Below, piece by piece: positions 28,055 through 37,479 of a stretch of 64,000 nucleotides of DNA. Below the pieces are notes generated by a model. That model saw only the letters and a program-made list of their open reading frames with translations, made no database searches and was not told where the DNA came from. Source of the stretch: Candidatus Melainabacteria bacterium SSGW_16. Its GTDB lineage: Bacteria; Cyanobacteriota; Vampirovibrionia; 2-02-FULL-35-15. Position numbers and translations under genes: made by a program. Numbering within the stretch: position 1 is the first letter of the stretch; every line of letters begins with the position of its first letter. Location: assembly GCA_004769085.1 (NCBI GenBank), contig DUDS01000007.1, positions 3,398 through 67,397 of the forward strand, in the 5' to 3' direction.

Positions 28055-28867
28055 ATGTACTCTTACAACATTTGCCCCGTTTTTAATTGCTAATTGAACC
28101 ATTTCATTGTTTTTAATCTTTATATCATCCTTTGGAAAAAGTTTTTTGATAAAAGACTTTCTTGATGGTCCAACAAGAATCGGAAACTCAAGTGACTTAA
28201 ACTTATTTAAATGTTCAATTAAGAACAAATCTTCTTCAGGACTTTTTCCAAATCCAATACCGGGATCGATGATTATATTTTCTCTTTTGATACCGTTAGC
28301 AATTGCATAGTCTGTTTGTTTTTTAAGCCAGCTATAGATTTCCTGCAAAACATCAGCAGGGCGGGTCGCCGACCCGCCCCTACAATCATCTAGTGTAATC
28401 GGCTTCGTCGCAGGAATCCCCCTGTTATGCATGATCACTATTGGACAATCAGCTCCTCGTGCAACTTTGACCATATTTAGATCCATTGTTAAACCTGAAG
28501 CATCATTAATCATATTTGCTCCAGCTTCAAGAGCAATTTTTGCAACATTTGATTTATAAGTATCGACTGAAATTATTAACGAGTGACGAGCCGCTAGCAA
28601 TGAGATTTCCTTAATTACTGGAATTATTCTTTTTAATTCTTCTTCTTCTGAAACAGGTTTTGCGCCAGGTCTTGTAGATTCGCCCCCAATATCTATTATG
28701 TCTGCACCCTGGTTTATCATATCCTGGGCATGTTTTAATGCATTCTCTAATTTAAAATATTTCCCGCCATCAGAAAATGAATCAGGCGTAACATTTAAAA
28801 TACCCATGAACAGAGGTTTTTTGGTTAAGTTCAGAGTTTTGTGCATATTTAGAAAGCCTGGCTTCAT
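28049..28867 (-). CDS. folP: dihydropteroate synthase FolP with palindromic insert
   Basis: FolP joins p-aminobenzoate to the pterin in folate synthesis. Core motifs are present: [58 protein letters not shown] and GPSRKSF. Between MHNRG (about residue 150) and DVLQEI (172) an extra segment of about 18 residues is encoded. It includes a GC-rich palindrome at 28359-28379 read as RGGSATRP, much richer in GC than the gene around it. An alternative start is the ATG at 28846. It follows etfA by 11 bp, so it is probably co-transcribed. Confidence 0.95.
   Translation of the reverse strand: MKPGFLNMHKTLNLTKKPLFMGILNVTPDSFSDGGKYFKLENALKHAQDMINQGADIIDIGGESTRPGAKPVSEEEELKRIIPVIKEISLLAARHSLIISVDTYKSNVAKIALEAGANMINDASGLTMDLNMVKVARGADCPIVIMHNRGIPATKPITLDDCRGGSATRPADVLQEIYSWLKKQTDYAIANGIKRENIIIDPGIGFGKSPEEDLFLIEHLNKFKSLEFPILVGPSRKSFIKKLFPKDDIKIKNNEMVQLAIKNGANVVRVHL
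28359..28379. repeat. GC-rich palindrome inside folP
   Basis: GGGCGGGTCG (28359-28368) and CGACCCGCCC (28370-28379) form a perfect 10-bp inverted repeat with one base between them, in a region of otherwise low GC. It is read in frame in folP. It has the form of small palindromic extragenic elements seen in many genomes. Confidence 0.85.
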
Positions 28868-28878
28868 GCAATGTTTTT

Positions 28879-29892
28879 TTATTTACTTGTAACTGCTTGT
28901 TTCCCTAAAAGCCTTTTCAATTCTTCCTTTAGCACAGGCACCACTTTAAATAAATCATCTACAATTCCATAATCACATTTTTTAAAAATTGGTGCATTTG
29001 GATCTTTGTTTATAGCAACTATTACCCTCGAACTCCCCATACCGGCAAAATGCTGAATAGCACCTGAGATTCCACATGCTATGTAAAGCTGTGGTGATAC
29101 TGTTTTCCCTGTTTGTCCTACCTGCATACTATGAGGGGCATACCCTGAGTCAACAGCTGCCCTAGATGCACCTACTGCTGCTCCAATGATTTCTGCTGTT
29201 TCAAAGAGGATTTTATAGTTATCCCAGTTCCCCATAGCACGGCCACCAGAAATAATAACAGGAGCTTCAGTAAGTGAAATTTCTTTCCCTTTTGATTTAA
29301 CCACTTCCCGTACTTTCTGCTTCACAGGAAAATCATTGGTATTAAAAGTTTCAGTGATTAATTCAGTCGTCTTTGGCTGAACCTCCGGAGGTATAAGACT
29401 ATTTGGTCGGAATGTAACAAGCTTAGGTAAATGTTTTTCTTCAAATTTAATCTTTGACAAGATTTTATTTGAATACATTGACTTGGCTACTGTAATGGTA
29501 GAGCCTTCTATTTTTATATCAGTACAATCCATTACCAACCCACCACCTGTATGATAAGAAGCTGCCGGGAATAAATCCTGATTAAAAAGTGAGTTAACAC
29601 CAAAAATATAGTCTGGTTTTATCTGGTTGATTGTTTTTACAAATAACCTGGTATAAATATCAGGATTAAAGCTTTGAAGGCATTTATCTGAAAATATAGT
29701 TACTTTATCAACACCGCATAGGCCAAGCTGATCCTGCATTTTTTTTGAATCTATATCAGTTCCTATTAAAAGTGTATGAAGCTGAGATTTGATTTGATCA
29801 GCAATTTTACGTGCTGTTTTTAAGACCTGAATTGCAGGTTTTGACAAATCTTTGTCTTCACTAAGCTCTACAAGGACTAACATATTTGACAT
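28879..29892 (-). CDS. etfA: electron transfer flavoprotein alpha subunit
   Basis: ETF accepts electrons from acyl-CoA dehydrogenases. The 337-residue alpha subunit has the C-terminal FAD domain: GGRAMGNWDNYKI, GAAVGASRAAVDSGYAPHSMQVGQTGKTVSPQLYIACGISG, and AIQHFAGMGSSRVIVAINKD. It lies on the minus strand, divergent from etfB by about 150 bp, whereas most genomes have etfB-etfA in one operon. A 41-codon membrane protein gene lies in the gap. Confidence 0.95.
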   Translation of the reverse strand: MSNMLVLVELSEDKDLSKPAIQVLKTARKIADQIKSQLHTLLIGTDIDSKKMQDQLGLCGVDKVTIFSDKCLQSFNPDIYTRLFVKTINQIKPDYIFGVNSLFNQDLFPAASYHTGGGLVMDCTDIKIEGSTITVAKSMYSNKILSKIKFEEKHLPKLVTFRPNSLIPPEVQPKTTELITETFNTNDFPVKQKVREVVKSKGKEISLTEAPVIISGGRAMGNWDNYKILFETAEIIGAAVGASRAAVDSGYAPHSMQVGQTGKTVSPQLYIACGISGAIQHFAGMGSSRVIVAINKDPNAPIFKKCDYGIVDDLFKVVPVLKEELKRLLGKQAVTSK

Positions 29893-29921
29893 AGTATAAT
29901 TTTATACGATAAGAAATAAAA

Positions 29922-30047
29922 ATGACAGGAACTGAAATAGGAATTATTGTAACCGTTGCTATAATAGCAGGAAACTTCATTATTTTTTTCCTCATCCCTC
30001 TAATCATAAAAAAAATCATACATAAATTTCAAAATCAAAAGTCATGA
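29922..30047 (+). CDS. 41-residue single-helix membrane protein overlapping etfB
   Basis: An ATG at 29922 opens 41 codons: a short polar start (MTGTEIG), one strong hydrophobic helix of about 25 residues (residues 6-29), then a basic tail (KKIIHKFQNQKS). Its TGA overlaps the etfB ATG as ATGA, which suggests translational coupling. The helix plus positive-inside tail is a good membrane protein pattern. It might anchor ETF to the membrane, but that is a guess. Confidence 0.5.
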   Translation: MTGTEIGIIVTVAIIAGNFIIFFLIPLIIKKIIHKFQNQKS

Positions 30048-30826
30048 ATATCGTAGTAATAATAAGACAAACGCCTGATACCGAAGCAAAAGTAAAAATA
30101 GGATCAGATCCTAATAAAATAGACCCTTCCGGTATTACATGGATTCTAAATCCATATGATGAATTTGCAATTGAAAAAGCTTTAAAAATAAAAGAAATAG
30201 TAAATGCTGGTGAAGTTATACTTTTCGCGTGTGGACCTGGAAGAACCGAAGAAGCCATAAGACAGGGGCTTGCTATGGGAGCAGACAGGGCAATTTTTAT
30301 AAAAGATGATTCTCTTGAATATGCAGATCCATATACAATTTCAAAATTAATTGCAGGTGAATTAAAGAAATTACAATTTGATCTTGTTTTAAGCGGGAAA
30401 AAGCTTATTGATATTGAGTCAAGCCAGATACCTATTTTCATTGCAGAAGAATTAAATCTTACACATGTAAGCTTTGTGATGAAATTTAATGAGATTGATA
30501 CAGCAAATAAAAAAGTAGTCTGTGACAGGGAAGCAGAAGGATCGCATGAAATAATTGAGGTTCAGCTTCCAGCACTTATTACCTGTGACAGAGGAGAAGA
30601 CCTCCCTCGTTATGCATCAATAACAGGAATAATGAAAGCAAAGAAAAAAGAGATAAAAGAAGTAATGGTTTCAAAAGAAGAAATTGAAAAAATTGGACAA
30701 AGAACTGAAATTACAAGCTTTGATCTACCGCCAGGGAGAAAAGAAGCAAAAATATTTGAAGGTGAGATTCAGGATAAGGTTTCTGGATTATTAAAAGCCC
30801 TTCGTGAAGAAGCAAAGGTTATCTAG
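30044..30826 (+). CDS. etfB: electron transfer flavoprotein beta subunit
   Basis: The 260-residue protein matches ETF beta: NIVVIIRQTPDTEAKVKIG at the start, WILNPYDEFAIEKALKIKE, an AMGADRAIFIKDD loop, DLVLSGKKLIDIESSQIPIFIAEEL and the CDREAEGSHEIIEVQLPALITCDRG strand. Together with EtfA it carries FAD and AMP. It overlaps the upstream 41-codon gene by 4 bp. It is divergent from etfA, so stoichiometry would depend on a shared promoter region. Confidence 0.95.
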   Translation: MNIVVIIRQTPDTEAKVKIGSDPNKIDPSGITWILNPYDEFAIEKALKIKEIVNAGEVILFACGPGRTEEAIRQGLAMGADRAIFIKDDSLEYADPYTISKLIAGELKKLQFDLVLSGKKLIDIESSQIPIFIAEELNLTHVSFVMKFNEIDTANKKVVCDREAEGSHEIIEVQLPALITCDRGEDLPRYASITGIMKAKKKEIKEVMVSKEEIEKIGQRTEITSFDLPPGRKEAKIFEGEIQDKVSGLLKALREEAKVI

Positions 30827-30830
30827 TATT

Positions 30831-31364
30831 CTAAAACATCACAAGACTAATAGCAGCAATGGTCTTACCATCACGGATTTCACCATCTTTAATCATCTGC
30901 CAGACTTGTTTTAAATCAAATACTTTTACTTCAATGTTTTCATCCGGATCAAGTTCCTGTTCATCGTCTGTCAGATCTGTAGCTTTAAAAAAATATAGAA
31001 CCTCTGTACTATAACCAGGAAGCGGATAAACTATTCCAAGGTGCTCCCATGTGTTTGAAATATAACCGGTTTCTTCCTTAAGTTCTCTTTTTGCAGCATG
31101 TAATGGCACTTCATCTACATTCAATCTTCCTGCTGGAACTTCCCAGAAAGTCTTACCAACAGAGTATCTGAACTGCTTTACCAGAACAACTTTATCAGGA
31201 GATGGCTGTGCAATTATAGTCACACCACCATTATGGAGAATTACCTCCCTTATTGCTTCTTTACCATTTGGCATTCTGATATTATCAACATTCAACGTTA
31301 ATATTTTGCCTTGATAAATAGTTTTTGAATTTATTTTTTCTTCCCTGAATTCTTTTGTAGTCAT
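30831..31364 (-). CDS. ADP-ribose pyrophosphatase-type Nudix hydrolase
   Basis: The 177-residue protein has the Nudix box in AGRLNVDEVPLHAAKRELKEETGY and the KQFRYSVGKTFWEVPAGR segment typical of ADP-ribose pyrophosphatases (NudF/YffH type). It should split ADP-ribose into AMP and ribose-5-phosphate. It lies downstream of nnr on the same strand, which also handles damaged nicotinamide nucleotides, so a joint role in NAD metabolite housekeeping is plausible. Confidence 0.9.
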   Translation of the reverse strand: MTTKEFREEKINSKTIYQGKILTLNVDNIRMPNGKEAIREVILHNGGVTIIAQPSPDKVVLVKQFRYSVGKTFWEVPAGRLNVDEVPLHAAKRELKEETGYISNTWEHLGIVYPLPGYSTEVLYFFKATDLTDDEQELDPDENIEVKVFDLKQVWQMIKDGEIRDGKTIAAISLVMF

Positions 31365-31446
31365 TTTTTATTTTTATATCCTAGAACATCTTATCAGAAC
31401 CAAACAATTTAATAAGAGTAAAACATATTTAAAAGATTTTTTCACT

Positions 31447-32928
31447 TTAAAGACTTGTTATTGCTTTCGGCAAATACTCAATTAAATCCTGTGGTAGTAG
31501 AGAAAATACAGTTTTATCTCTGGAAACAAGCTCGGCTGATTTCCCATGGAGATATACACCTACACAGGCTGCTATTTCTAGCTTTAATCCCTGTGAAATC
31601 AAACCACCAATAAATCCTGCAAGCACATCGCCTGTTCCTCCCTTTGCCAGAGCCGAGTTTGCAAAAGGAGACACGTAGAGTTTTTCATCTTTTGTAGCAA
31701 TTATTGTGCCTGGTCCTTTTAATACAATAGTACAGTTTAATTTTTTTGCTGTATCTCTTATAAAACCAATTTTATTATTTAAAACTTCATTTACAGTCAA
31801 TCCTAAAAGCCTTGCAAACTCTTTAGGATGAGGAGTGATAATCACTTCATTTTTTACACTTTTAATTATTTCTCTCTCATTAGCAATGACATTGATCCCA
31901 TCAGCATCAAGAACAATTGGAATATCCACAGAAACTATTAATGATTTAACAAGATTTTCTATATTTTTTTCAGTAGTCAAACCAGGTCCTATTACGATTA
32001 CACTGGATTTTTTACTTTCTTTGATTATTCCATCAAGAACGAAATCCACATGGGTTACTTCAGGTATTCCAGCCGTAACCTGACTAAAAACACTTTCAGG
32101 ACTGCTCAATGCAGTAAGTCCTGATCCTATTGAAGATGCTGCTTTACTGGCTAATAAAGCTGCTCCCGGATATTTATTACTACCACAAACAAGCAATGTT
32201 CTGCCAAAGGATCCTTTATTTGAATCCTCTAATCTTTTTGGCAGATTGTCCCTGACATATTTTTCACTTATTAAAAAAGATTGTGTCTCGATCTCACCAA
32301 GACCAATATCAACAACTTTTAATTCACCAATATATTTTTTTGCTGGATAAAGCATTATTCCTTGTTTTACAAAACCAAAAGTAACAGTCATGTCTGCTTT
32401 TATAGTGAACTCAAATACATTACCTGTATCCGGATCAATCCCTGTTGGAATATCACAGGCTATGATTTTTTTCCCTGATTTCGATATCGTTCTTACTATC
32501 CATGCATATAAAGGGTTTAATTTGCCTTTTACACCAGTACCAAGTAAACATTCCAATACAGTATTTGAAGAATTCAATGCCTCAATAAAATTCTTATCAT
32601 TCTCTCCTGTTATTTGCAGGCATTGAATTTTATTTTTAATTCGTTTTAAATTTTCTTTTGATTCCTGTGTAAGTTCACTTTCATCTGAGGTTAATATAAC
32701 TGTTACTTTTTTCCCTGATTCACATAAATACCTTGCTGCTACAAGACCATCCCCGCCATTATTTCCCTTTCCACAAATTATAATAAAAGGGTCGTTAAAA
32801 CTAAGAGCACATTTTGCAAGACCAGAACCAGCTTTTTCCATAAGCTCTAGAGAGTAATTACTCCCCTGTTTCTTTATCAGCTCAGATTCAAATTCTCTTA
32901 TTTGATTGGAAGTAACAAGTTTAAGCAT
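31447..32928 (-). CDS. nnr: bifunctional NAD(P)H-hydrate epimerase/dehydratase
   Basis: This two-domain enzyme repairs hydrated NAD(P)H. The N-terminal YjeF_N epimerase domain (about residues 1-215) has ICGKGNNGGDGLVAARYL. The C-terminal ribokinase-like ADP/ATP-dependent dehydratase (about 220-490) has LLVCGSNKYPGAALLASKAA and ANSALAKGGTGDVLAGFIGGL. An upstream in-frame ATG at 32949 would add seven residues; the ATG at 32928 (MLKLVTSNQIREFE) fits the family start better. It is followed by the Nudix gene. Confidence 0.95.
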   Translation of the reverse strand: MLKLVTSNQIREFESELIKKQGSNYSLELMEKAGSGLAKCALSFNDPFIIICGKGNNGGDGLVAARYLCESGKKVTVILTSDESELTQESKENLKRIKNKIQCLQITGENDKNFIEALNSSNTVLECLLGTGVKGKLNPLYAWIVRTISKSGKKIIACDIPTGIDPDTGNVFEFTIKADMTVTFGFVKQGIMLYPAKKYIGELKVVDIGLGEIETQSFLISEKYVRDNLPKRLEDSNKGSFGRTLLVCGSNKYPGAALLASKAASSIGSGLTALSSPESVFSQVTAGIPEVTHVDFVLDGIIKESKKSSVIVIGPGLTTEKNIENLVKSLIVSVDIPIVLDADGINVIANEREIIKSVKNEVIITPHPKEFARLLGLTVNEVLNNKIGFIRDTAKKLNCTIVLKGPGTIIATKDEKLYVSPFANSALAKGGTGDVLAGFIGGLISQGLKLEIAACVGVYLHGKSAELVSRDKTVFSLLPQDLIEYLPKAITSL

Positions 32929-32935
32929 TTTATGG

Positions 32936-33412
32936 TTATTTAGCAACAATCATCAGCCTGGAATTTTTAGAATAGTCAATCTGTGAAATGTTTTCAAATG
33001 TTATCTTATCACCGACAGAAATATTATTAGCATCACTATAGCCACCATTTACTTCTATGACTTCTGTTACATCAAAATCCGAAGGATAAAGAATCCTTGT
33101 CTGGTTGGGTTCAGCATTTTTAACTATTTTTACAATTCTTCCGTTATTTACAAAGATCATATCTAAAGAAATAAGAGTATCTTTCATCCAGAATGTCACT
33201 TTCCTTACTGGTCTGAAAATAAATACCATACCCCTGTTACTATCAAGGTTTGGTCTGTTCATTAACCCTCTTGATTTCTCTTCATCTGTAACTGCTACTT
33301 CAAGAAAAACTGGCGCCTGGGGATTGCTTGGAAATTTTACAAGTCCATCCAGAGCAAACGAAGGAATAGAGGTTATGAAAAAAAATACAATGATAAAAAA
33401 TCTTTGAAAAAT
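32936..33412 (-). CDS. DUF192 exported protein, possible AUU start
   Basis: DUF192 proteins are small exported or periplasmic proteins of unclear function. Starting at the first ATG (33262) cuts the family motif. Reading upstream in the same frame gives EKSRGLMNRPNLDSNRGMVFIF, the DUF192 signature, preceded by a good signal peptide (FFIIVFFFITSIPSFA). No ATG, GTG or TTG lies between that signal peptide and the upstream stop. An ATT at 33410-33412 is placed 7 bp after AGAGGA, a strong ribosome site. AUU starts are rare (infC). A sequencing error is the alternative. Confidence 0.65.
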   Translation of the reverse strand: MFQRFFIIVFFFITSIPSFALDGLVKFPSNPQAPVFLEVAVTDEEKSRGLMNRPNLDSNRGMVFIFRPVRKVTFWMKDTLISLDMIFVNNGRIVKIVKNAEPNQTRILYPSDFDVTEVIEVNGGYSDANNISVGDKITFENISQIDYSKNSRLMIVAK

Positions 33413-33466
33413 CTTATTATCCTCTTTCTTGTTTACAACTAAAACTTACCACCAATTTCACACTTT

Positions 33467-35002
33467 TTACCATCCATACTTACAATAATAAGTTATTTTA
33501 TTGTTGGGATTTATCCAGTCAAGAAGCAATCCATGCGTATTTGAAATTGACTGGCTCCTGATTCTGCCATTAGGTTCAATAAATGCTGAAATACCACTAT
33601 TTGCAGCAATTACAACCGGTTTCCTGTTTTCAATAGCCCTGAAAACAGCAAAACTTAAAAACTGTCGTTTTACAAGATCGTTTGAAAACCAGCCTAAATC
33701 TGAAATATTTACAATGAATTGTGCACCATTCAGCACACGTGTCCTGATAATTGCAGGAAAAATAAGCTCAAAACAAATATTAACACCAGCTTTTCCCATT
33801 CTCAGCTGAAGAGGATAAACTTCCTTTCCTTTTACAAAACCATCTCCAATTAAATTATCTACAAGTCTTTTAATAAACCTGGGCATCATTAGTGAAAATG
33901 GTACAAACTCCCCGAAAGGTACAAGTCTTTCCTTTTCATAGTATGAAAATGTTTTTCCATTATTTAAATAATTGACTGCACAGTTATAAACAGATTTTAT
34001 ATCCTTACAATAAGCACCACTTATTATATCTGCACTACTTATATGTGAAATTGTTTTCAACCAGTACTGAGTGTGAGGATCATGGTTTATAACTGTGGGT
34101 AAAGCACCTTCAGGGAATATCACTAATTCACCATCTGAATTTTTAATAAGACCAGCATATGTTTTTTTTGCAAAATTAATATCCTGTTTATTGCCTCTTG
34201 TAGAACTGATAGGCAGGTTACCCTGAGCAATACATATAACTTTTGAAGCAGATCCAAGTGCCTGATTATTTTTATAGTACAAATACATCCCTGAAAAATA
34301 TGACAAAGAAATTAAAACTATGAATATTACAAAACCGTATATAACTGATACTATCTTCCCGGGATCTTTTGAAACATATCTATCGCTGATTTTCTGAAAT
34401 CTAACTACATAAAGAAATAGTTCCGACAAAAGTAAATTAAAAAACACTAAAATAAAACTTATTGATATGCTTCCAAAGAATTCCACAAACTGGATTAAAA
34501 AAAGATTTTTATACTGACTGTATTCAATTAAGGTCCATGGAAAGCCGAACAGACACTCCATAGATGAAATTTTGTTAAAAATAACAGTCCAGAAGAATGA
34601 AATCAATACCAGACTTAGAATCCCTCTGTTATAGGGGCTGACTTGCATTTTTTTAAAATAAAAAACAACAAGAGCAAACAATACAAAAAACAAAGAATTA
34701 TAAGAAGCAACAGAAATTAATGCAAATGCAGAGATAAAAATACTTGAAAATCCCTTAAACCCAAGCCAGTCAAGAGGATGTATAGAGAAAAGCCAGTGCA
34801 AATACCAGAAATTATAAGCAAACCCGAAAAGAAATGCATGTAAAAGCATGGTTCTTAATTCTTTCGAGGTGTTTATAATAATAAAAAGCGGGACCAGACC
34901 AACCCAGGCAAAAAGCCATATATCATATCCGGGTGCACTAAGTGATAATAAAAATCCAGATAAACAAATTAAAAATATTTTTAACATGGGATGAAGCTGC
35001 AT
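33467..35002 (-). CDS. lnt: apolipoprotein N-acyltransferase
   Basis: Lnt adds the third acyl chain to lipoproteins in the inner membrane and is typical of diderm bacteria. The 511-residue protein has six to seven hydrophobic N-terminal helices and a periplasmic nitrilase domain with the catalytic triad in context: Glu in IFPEGALP, Lys in YYEKERLVPFGEFVP and Cys in VNICFELIFP. It heads a minus-strand run followed by DUF192, nnr and the Nudix gene. Confidence 0.95.
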   Translation of the reverse strand: MQLHPMLKIFLICLSGFLLSLSAPGYDIWLFAWVGLVPLFIIINTSKELRTMLLHAFLFGFAYNFWYLHWLFSIHPLDWLGFKGFSSIFISAFALISVASYNSLFFVLFALVVFYFKKMQVSPYNRGILSLVLISFFWTVIFNKISSMECLFGFPWTLIEYSQYKNLFLIQFVEFFGSISISFILVFFNLLLSELFLYVVRFQKISDRYVSKDPGKIVSVIYGFVIFIVLISLSYFSGMYLYYKNNQALGSASKVICIAQGNLPISSTRGNKQDINFAKKTYAGLIKNSDGELVIFPEGALPTVINHDPHTQYWLKTISHISSADIISGAYCKDIKSVYNCAVNYLNNGKTFSYYEKERLVPFGEFVPFSLMMPRFIKRLVDNLIGDGFVKGKEVYPLQLRMGKAGVNICFELIFPAIIRTRVLNGAQFIVNISDLGWFSNDLVKRQFLSFAVFRAIENRKPVVIAANSGISAFIEPNGRIRSQSISNTHGLLLDWINPNNKITYYCKYGW

Positions 35003-35058
35003 AGTTATATTTTATTTTCTAACATGAAGAAGTATCAAGTAAATTTAAGGAATATAGT

Positions 35059-35565
35059 TTGAAAAAGATACCTAAAAAAACAAAAAAAATACTAGGCATA
35101 GATCCAGGAAGCACAACTGTCGGGTATGGCGTAATTGAATACTCAAAAGGAAATAGCAACCCAACTACACTTGGATATGGATATATAGATTTAAAAAAGC
35201 AACCTGGGAACGAAAACAGATTACTCCACCTCCATAAGGACATAAAAGAGCTCTTTAAGATCTACAGGCCGGACAGTATTGCTGTTGAAAACATATTCTT
35301 TTTTAAAAATGCAAAAACAATAACAGCTGTATCACAGTCAAAAGGCGTCATTCTTCTGGCTGCAGCAGAAGAAAAAATTAAGGTTCATGAATATAGCCCT
35401 CTTGAGATAAAACAGGCTATTTCAGGCTATGGTAAAGCAAAAAAACCCTTGATAGAGAAAATGATTCAGTCAATTTTAGGCATTAAAACTAGAATCAGGC
35501 CTGATGATGCTTCTGATGCACTGGCAATTGCTATCTGTCATATGAGGCACTTAACTGTATTTTAA
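35059..35565 (+). CDS. ruvC: Holliday junction resolvase RuvC
   Basis: RuvC cuts Holliday junctions. The 168-residue protein has the acidic active-site residues in ILGIDPGSTTVGYG, VENIFFFKN and DDASDALAIAICH. It starts with TTG at 35059, supported by AAGGA 8 bp upstream. It is divergent from lnt. No ruvA or ruvB is in the window. Confidence 0.95.
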   Translation: MKKIPKKTKKILGIDPGSTTVGYGVIEYSKGNSNPTTLGYGYIDLKKQPGNENRLLHLHKDIKELFKIYRPDSIAVENIFFFKNAKTITAVSQSKGVILLAAAEEKIKVHEYSPLEIKQAISGYGKAKKPLIEKMIQSILGIKTRIRPDDASDALAIAICHMRHLTVF

Positions 35566-35649
35566 AGATTCTTACAAAAAGAAGACAATATCGAAATAAT
35601 AATTAACAAAATTACAGGAACAATCTCCTACAAGCTTTTAGTTTAATTT

Positions 35650-35685
35650 AGGTGGGCTATCCCGGGTAATCGTAATCCCCTACCT
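35650..35685 (+). promoter_or_regulatory. stem-loop upstream of the HD-GYP gene
   Basis: AGGTGGG (35650-35656) can pair with CCTACCT (35679-35685), with one G-U, around a loop containing CCCGGG. A direct repeat ACCGAAT follows (35692 and 35706, 14 bp apart), as for a regulator binding in tandem. No known riboswitch was recognised. This lies in the 294-bp gap between ruvC and the HD-GYP gene. Confidence 0.25.
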
Positions 35686-35859
35686 CAAAAGACCGAATTC
35701 ATTATACCGAATCTTAACCTTAATATGTTTTTTTTAAAGTATAGATCCGGGCATCAAAAAATAAAATAAGGGTTAACTACAAAATATGAGAAATACATCC
35801 TATCCAAGTGATAAAAATCACTACAACAAGGGTTTTTATAAGGTAGAGTACCACTGATT

Positions 35860-36873
35860 TTGAAGGGGACTATTCAAAGTTCTTATAAGCTCTATTTTAA
35901 GAGGAAAGAAGATATAAGTTTGAAGCATCAACGTGAAAATAAGGCCGAAGGCAAAAGCGAAGTCACTGAAAATGACTCGAAAAAAAGCTTTGAGACTGAT
36001 CCTACTTTGAAGGAACTGGGATTTACTCTGAAAGATAAATGCTCAAGACTCAGACAGGAAGAAACTAAATATAGTGATGATGGAATCCTGAACAGTGTTC
36101 ATCCGTTATCAAGTTTAATGAATATTTCCTTTTATGCAGATGTTATAAAAGAAGCGCCTGAATTACAGATTGATTTTAAGGATTCATTGGCTAAAATAGC
36201 TACCACATTTAACAGGGTATTTATTAATCTTAAAGATCACGAAAATGCAAACCACCAGATAAGTGAACTTCTGGTAGAAAACTTTTTCCTTGTAGCAAGA
36301 ACTCTTGCGTTGGCAATTGAAGCAAGAGATCCATACACTGGTGGACACTCTGACAGGGTATTCAGGATCTCAGCAGAAATAGGCAGAAGATGTAATCTTA
36401 GCCCGCTTGAACAAATGTACCTGGAAGGGGGCGCACTTCTCCACGACGTAGGAAAAATAGCAATCAGAGACGGAGTGTTACTTAAACCAGGTCCATTAAC
36501 TGACATGGAATATAAGGAAATGCAGCTCCATACAATTTTTGGAGCACAAATAGTAAAAAGACTAAGTTGCCTACAGGGGTGTGTTGATGTAGTACTGCTT
36601 CATCATGAAAGAATTGATGGATACGGTTACCCATATGGATTAAAAGGTAATGAAATACCACTTGCAGCAAGAATTACATCAGTTGTAGACGCATATGATG
36701 CCATGACCACAAACAGAATATACAGAAAAGCCTTAAGTCATGAACAAGGAATTGAAGAAATAATAAGAAATAGCGGAACACAGTTTGATTCTGAAATTGT
36801 AAAAGTTTTTGTAAAATGGTGGGAAGAAAATTTTCAAACTGCCTCAATAACAAAAAAAGAAATTCATCGATAA
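35860..36873 (+). CDS. HD-GYP domain phosphodiesterase
   Basis: HD-GYP proteins hydrolyse cyclic di-GMP. The 337-residue protein has the full signature: HDVGK (near 194) with upstream ARDPYTGGHSDRV, and HHERIDGYGYP (near 247-257), which is the HHExxDGxGYP form. The first 140 residues have no clear domain and may sense a signal. The start at TTG 35860 is uncertain; a second TTG at 35919 is possible. Neighbours are LuxR-type regulators, so it is part of a signalling cluster. Confidence 0.88.
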   Translation: MKGTIQSSYKLYFKRKEDISLKHQRENKAEGKSEVTENDSKKSFETDPTLKELGFTLKDKCSRLRQEETKYSDDGILNSVHPLSSLMNISFYADVIKEAPELQIDFKDSLAKIATTFNRVFINLKDHENANHQISELLVENFFLVARTLALAIEARDPYTGGHSDRVFRISAEIGRRCNLSPLEQMYLEGGALLHDVGKIAIRDGVLLKPGPLTDMEYKEMQLHTIFGAQIVKRLSCLQGCVDVVLLHHERIDGYGYPYGLKGNEIPLAARITSVVDAYDAMTTNRIYRKALSHEQGIEEIIRNSGTQFDSEIVKVFVKWWEENFQTASITKKEIHR

Positions 36874-37214
36874 TCATCGCTTTTAATTAATCCGATCCTT
36901 TGTGCAATTATAATTAGGTAAAATCTGTCAACAGTTTCAGATAAACGCTTTTCAAGCTTTCTCATGAGCCTGTAAACAAAAAGCTTTATACTTGACTCAG
37001 TAACTCCAAGCTCTTTTGCAATTTTTATATTCGAATAACCTCTTGCAACAAACCCCATAATTGCTATTTGTCTTTTGGTAAAATCGACTTTAGTTCCATT
37101 ATAAGAAAGGGTTCTTTTTTTTGAAACATATGAACATAGCTCATCCTGTGATTTCTCGTGAAAATATCTCTCTGGTTTGGCTATTTTTTGTTGGAGGATT
37201 TGTTCACTCATCAC
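36864..37214 (-). CDS. LuxR-type HTH transcription regulator
   Basis: The 116-residue protein has a GerE/LuxR HTH domain (about residues 45-105): FTKRQIAIMGFVARGYSNIKIAKELGVTESSIKLFVYRLMRKL. There is no receiver domain, so it is a stand-alone regulator. It is convergent with the HD-GYP gene with a 10-bp overlap. Confidence 0.85.
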   Translation of the reverse strand: MMSEQILQQKIAKPERYFHEKSQDELCSYVSKKRTLSYNGTKVDFTKRQIAIMGFVARGYSNIKIAKELGVTESSIKLFVYRLMRKLEKRLSETVDRFYLIIIAQRIGLIKSDDYR

Positions 37215-37479
37215 GAAAATATTACTCTCAGCAAATTAAAAAATTAATCAGGGAAAGTATGATTGGTAATTTCTGACAGTAAAATCAATTTAAAAGAAAA
37301 TATAAAGATCTTTCTTTTGATTTCTCATTTTTTTGAGATATTTTTCATTCCTGAAATTCCATCTAAAATACTCATTAGTTTAATGTAAAAAGGACCAGCT
37401 ATAAAATATTATCTATTGACAGTTTCTAATAATTATTTAATTCTTTAAAATGAAACTCTAGGTTACAAAATATTTTAAG

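Noticed and set aside
35650..35720. Possible c-di-GMP riboswitch before the HD-GYP gene
   Set aside because: A stem-loop exists but the conserved bases of GEMM riboswitches were not found; kept only as an unassigned structure.
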